This document shows, one piece after another, positions 61,417 through 64,000 of a stretch of 64,000 bases of DNA. Source of the DNA: Streptomyces sp. NRRL F-5126 (lineage in GTDB: Bacteria; Actinomycetota; Actinomycetes; Streptomycetales; Streptomycetaceae). The stretch spans positions 124,001 to 188,000 of the forward strand of contig NZ_JOFZ01000011.1 of NCBI RefSeq assembly GCF_000721265.1. Reading direction: 5' to 3'. Position 1 is the first letter of the stretch; the number at the start of each line of letters is the position of its first letter. A program made the position numbers and the translations under genes. The notes under the pieces are model-generated. The model saw nothing but the letters and a program-made list of their open reading frames with translations, was not told the DNA's origin and searched no databases.

Positions 61417-62430
61417 ATGCGCCCCGACATGCCTGCCGACCACACCACGGAAGCCGAGCGCCTGCTGCGCACCGCGGCCCGGTACCCGGAGGACCAAGAG
61501 CCCCTGCTTCTCCAGGCGGCGGCCCATCTCGAACTGGCCGGCGCCAGAGACCGGGCCTCCGGCCTCTACGACCAGTTGCTGTCGACGAGCCCCGGCCACC
61601 CGGGCGCCGAACACCCCCAGCTGGTGAAGGCGCTCAAGGCGGCCAACCTGTGGGAGTTCGGCCACGAGCCCGAGGCACGCACGATCATCGACGGCGTCCG
61701 GCTGGCGTCGCCGCTGGAACCGGCGCCCTGGGAGATCATCGCGGAGACGCTGGAGCGGCACGACGAGCCCGAGGCCGCCCACGACACCTTCACCGCCGGG
61801 CTGAACCTGCTGCTCACGCCGGGCGAGGAGGTCCCGTACGCGACCCACGCCCTGCTGATCGGCCGCCACCGCACCCGCCGCCTGCTCGGTCTCGAGCACG
61901 ACGCGTGGGACTCCCTCGCCGACCAGGTCAACCCGGCGTCCGTCACGCTGGACGAATTGCACGACCCCAAGCGCCTGTGGGCCCTCGGCTCCGACAACCC
62001 GGACGAGCTCCAGGCCGAGATCAACCGCCTCCGCGCCGAACTGGGCTCGTACCGCACCGCTCTGTCCCGCCCCTTCCCCGTCGCCGTGCTGCACTGGCCG
62101 GAGGCGGAACTCAGCGAGCTCATCGCCGCGTACCCGCCGCTCGCCGAGGAGTACCACTCCCACGAGGCCCACTTGGCCCGCGTCGAGACCGCCCTGCGCG
62201 AACTCGCCGCCGCGGGCACACCGAACCTGGGCGTCGTCACGGGCACCGTCCCCTCCTACGAGGCGTTCGCGGCCTCGGAGGCCGCGCCCCCGACGACCAC
62301 CGCGCTGCTGCCCCTCTACGCCACCACCCTGGCGGCCCGCGGCCGCGCCCTCGCCTGGCCGCCGCCGCGCAACGCCACCTGCTGGTGCGGCTCGGGATCG
62401 CCGTACCGGCAGTGCCACGGGGCGGCCTGA
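61417..62430 (+). CDS. SEC-C motif protein with TPR-like helices
   Basis: 337 residues from ATG 61417 (GTG 61411 possible). Helical repeats fill most of the protein (EAERLLRTAARYPEDQEPLL, ARDRASGLYDQLLSTSPG). The C-terminus ends with CWCGSGSPYRQCHG, the SEC-C zinc-binding motif known from SecA and stress-linked proteins. Role unknown; it may bind proteins or nucleic acid through the zinc motif. Confidence 0.85.
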   Translation: MRPDMPADHTTEAERLLRTAARYPEDQEPLLLQAAAHLELAGARDRASGLYDQLLSTSPGHPGAEHPQLVKALKAANLWEFGHEPEARTIIDGVRLASPLEPAPWEIIAETLERHDEPEAAHDTFTAGLNLLLTPGEEVPYATHALLIGRHRTRRLLGLEHDAWDSLADQVNPASVTLDELHDPKRLWALGSDNPDELQAEINRLRAELGSYRTALSRPFPVAVLHWPEAELSELIAAYPPLAEEYHSHEAHLARVETALRELAAAGTPNLGVVTGTVPSYEAFAASEAAPPTTTALLPLYATTLAARGRALAWPPPRNATCWCGSGSPYRQCHGAA

Positions 62431-62434
62431 CCGC

Positions 62435-63190
62435 ATGTCCGAGCCCGCAGGCGGGGGTTCGAAGGGGACGCTCGGCAGGCTCACCGCGGTACGCCACGGC
62501 GAGAGCACGGCGAATGTCGTGTTCGGCCGTGCGGTGGCCGCGCAGGACACCGAGCTGATCGTGGGCGGGAGCGACGCCCAGGTGCCGCTGTCCCCGCGCG
62601 GCCTGCGCGAGGCGGAGGCGCTGGGGCGCAGGCTGGCGGACGGGGGTCCTGAAGGGCGGCCAGGACTCGTCGTCTGCTCCCCCTACCTGCGGGCGCGGCA
62701 GACGTGGGACGCCATGGCCGCCGTGGCCAGGGAGTCGGGACACACGCTCCCCGCCTGCACGGTGGACGAGCGGTTGCGGGACCGGGAGATGGGGGTGCTT
62801 GAGCTGCTGCCGCCGCCTGCGCTGCGGGCCCGGGCGCCTCAGGAGGCGGCGCGCCGCAAGCGGCTCGGTGAGTGGTTCTACCGGCCGCCGGGCGGCGAGT
62901 CGCTCGCCGATGTGACCTTGCGTGTGCGCGACTTCCTCACGGAGCTTCGCTCGGGCGGCGCCGAGGGGCACGTGCTGCTCGTCGCGCACGACTCCGTGGT
63001 GGTCGCCGTCCGGCACGTGCTGGCGGGGATCGGCGACCCGGTGCCGGCGGACGTTCCGGTGCCGAACGCCTCGGTCTCGTGGTGGGAGGACCTGGGGCCG
63101 GGCGGCGCTGCGGCCCGGCTCGTGGAGTTCGCGAGCGTGAGCCACCTCACCGGGACGGGCGGCGACCGGGAGCCCGGCACGCTTGGTTAG
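62435..63190 (+). CDS. Histidine phosphatase family protein
   Basis: 251 residues. TAVRHGESTAN carries phospho-His, DREMGVLELL the acidic region, and LVAHDSVVVAVRHVL the second His. The loop between the first motif and SPYLRARQT is longer than in the protein at 34881-35477. Start ATG 62435 is five bases after the SEC-C gene stop, so they form an operon. Likely a phosphatase of a small phosphate ester. Confidence 0.9.
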   Translation: MSEPAGGGSKGTLGRLTAVRHGESTANVVFGRAVAAQDTELIVGGSDAQVPLSPRGLREAEALGRRLADGGPEGRPGLVVCSPYLRARQTWDAMAAVARESGHTLPACTVDERLRDREMGVLELLPPPALRARAPQEAARRKRLGEWFYRPPGGESLADVTLRVRDFLTELRSGGAEGHVLLVAHDSVVVAVRHVLAGIGDPVPADVPVPNASVSWWEDLGPGGAAARLVEFASVSHLTGTGGDREPGTLG

Positions 63191-63266
63191 GCTCGTCATG
63201 TTCGAAGTGTGAAGATCGGTCGCCGGCCGGCGTCGTGCCGGCGGCGCGTCAGCAAGGACGGCAGAA

Positions 63267-63593
63267 GTGGCGAAGTTGGCAGCTTTGGCGAGGATCCCGG
63301 CGGCTGCGCCGGCGGCGGCCGCGGCCGCGGGCGGGCTGGTCGGCGGGTTCGCCGTCGCACGGTGGACGAAGAAGCGGCAGCTGGGCGGGGCCGTGCTCCT
63401 CGCAGCGGGCACGGCGGCGGCGTGGCAGTGGCGGCAGGCCTCGGGCACGAAGGCGGCGGCCGGCCTTGGCGCGGCGTACCTGGCGGCGTTCGGCGGCTCG
63501 CATCCGCTGGCCAAGAAGATCGGCGCGTGGCCGTCGGTCTTCTCGGTCGCGGGCGGGGTGGCCGCCGCGTCGTACGCGGTGACGCGTCGCTGA
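63267..63593 (+). CDS. Small membrane protein, unknown function
   Basis: 108 residues from GTG 63267 (AAGGA eight bases upstream). Three hydrophobic segments (about 10-30, 38-55 and 88-105) and a basic patch ARWTKKRQ. Not recognised. Downstream of the phosphatase by 76 bases. Confidence 0.72.
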   Translation: MAKLAALARIPAAAPAAAAAAGGLVGGFAVARWTKKRQLGGAVLLAAGTAAAWQWRQASGTKAAAGLGAAYLAAFGGSHPLAKKIGAWPSVFSVAGGVAAASYAVTRR

Positions 63594-63649
63594 ACGCCTC
63601 GCGGTGACCGCCCGCGGCCGGGTGCGCAGGCCGCCCGCGCACGCGGCGG

Positions 63650-64000
63650 TCAGCCGCCGAGCGCGTGCGAGACGGTGTAGATCAGCACACCGGCGAGCGC
63701 GCCGACCACCGTGCCGTTGATCCTGATGAACTGCAGGTCGCGGCCGATGTGCGCCTCGATCTTCTTCGAGGTGTCGTCCGCGTCCCAGCTCTTCACGGTG
63801 TCCGTGATCAAGGACGTGATCTCGCTCCGGTACGTGGACACCACGTACGCCGCGGCGTCCTCGATCCAGCCCTCGAGCTTGGCCTGCAGCCGGTCGTCGG
63901 TGGCGAGCCGCCGGCCCAGGCTGAGCAGCGAGGCGCGAGCCCGCAGACGCAGCTCGCTGCGCTCGTCCTCGGCGGCGGAGATGATCATGGCGCGCACGGA
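63650..64000 (-). CDS. DUF445 family protein, C-terminal part (cut by window edge)
   Basis: The frame continues past the end of the window, so only the last 116 codons are seen. TRAMIISAAEDERSELRLRAR-type helices and the C-terminal sequence DTSKKIEAHIGRDLQFIRIN then a transmembrane helix GTVVGALAGVLIYTVSHALGG are the end of a DUF445 (YheB/YjiN-like) membrane protein. Function unknown. Confidence 0.8.
   Translation of the reverse strand, partial: SVRAMIISAAEDERSELRLRARASLLSLGRRLATDDRLQAKLEGWIEDAAAYVVSTYRSEITSLITDTVKSWDADDTSKKIEAHIGRDLQFIRINGTVVGALAGVLIYTVSHALGG

Overview
The window is very GC-rich, has strong codon-position bias, uses GTG and TTG starts freely, and its genes match typical actinomycete families (CebR-controlled cellobiose genes, EhuBCDA, class F sortase, Prim-Pol-like and regulator pairs). 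It looks like chromosomal DNA of Streptomyces or a close relative. No phage, integrase, CRISPR array or intact insertion sequence was seen. About 64 genes are annotated, at least two of them clearly broken.

Left part (1-17 kb) is accessory in character. A TetR gene lies beside a decayed second tetR, which is the last member of an operon with a carotenoid cleavage oxygenase and a small membrane protein. Two TMEM175-type channel genes flank a lipoprotein, a gene-poor stretch of about 1 kb with two gene remnants (4.6-5.9 kb), an epoxide-hydrolase-type enzyme and a secreted SGNH esterase. Next come a divergent RclA-type flavoprotein/AraC regulator pair, a NarL-type two-component system, a CPBP protease, a YqeY-like gene, and an amidase gene in which the segment for the catalytic serine loop is replaced by foreign DNA.

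17-23 kb holds a complete cellobiose/cello-oligosaccharide module: cebR, then cebE-cebF-cebG-bglC. Palindromic CebR operators precede cebE and bglC, a strong stem-loop lies between cebE and cebF, and a strong terminator closes the module. No ATPase gene is present, as expected if the shared ATPase MsiK is encoded elsewhere.

23-37 kb: an OmpR-type two-component system; a spermidine-synthase-like protein; a degenerate Prim-Pol-like gene divergent from a TPR regulator; then, on the minus strand, a three-gene operon of an Fe-S RecB/Cas4-type nuclease, a 531-residue unknown protein and an SF1 helicase. This operon is the best candidate here for an undescribed DNA-processing or defence system. A PAP2 protein, a histidine phosphatase, two small genes and tRNA-Lys(CUU) follow.

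37-50 kb: a secreted M6-type metalloprotease divergent from a PAS-GGDEF-EAL enzyme, with phased repeats between them; an LLM oxidoreductase; the ectoine importer ehuBCDA; an IclR regulator; a second identical tRNA-Lys; an SPFH protein; and a secreted NlpC/P60-like protein.

50-64 kb: a class F sortase with a probable surface-protein partner; a NagD-like HAD enzyme; a P450 with its 3Fe-4S ferredoxin and divergent TetR; a probable aminophosphonate pair (FAD oxidoreductase plus phosphonatase-type HAD) with a GntR regulator; a Gfo/Idh/MocA oxidoreductase; a fumarylacetoacetase-like gene with a sodium:solute symporter and DUF3311 partner; a SEC-C protein; a second histidine phosphatase; a small membrane protein; and a DUF445 gene cut by the window edge.

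Starts were moved from the longest open frame when a ribosome binding site or family length supported it. Function names come from motif reading, not database searches.
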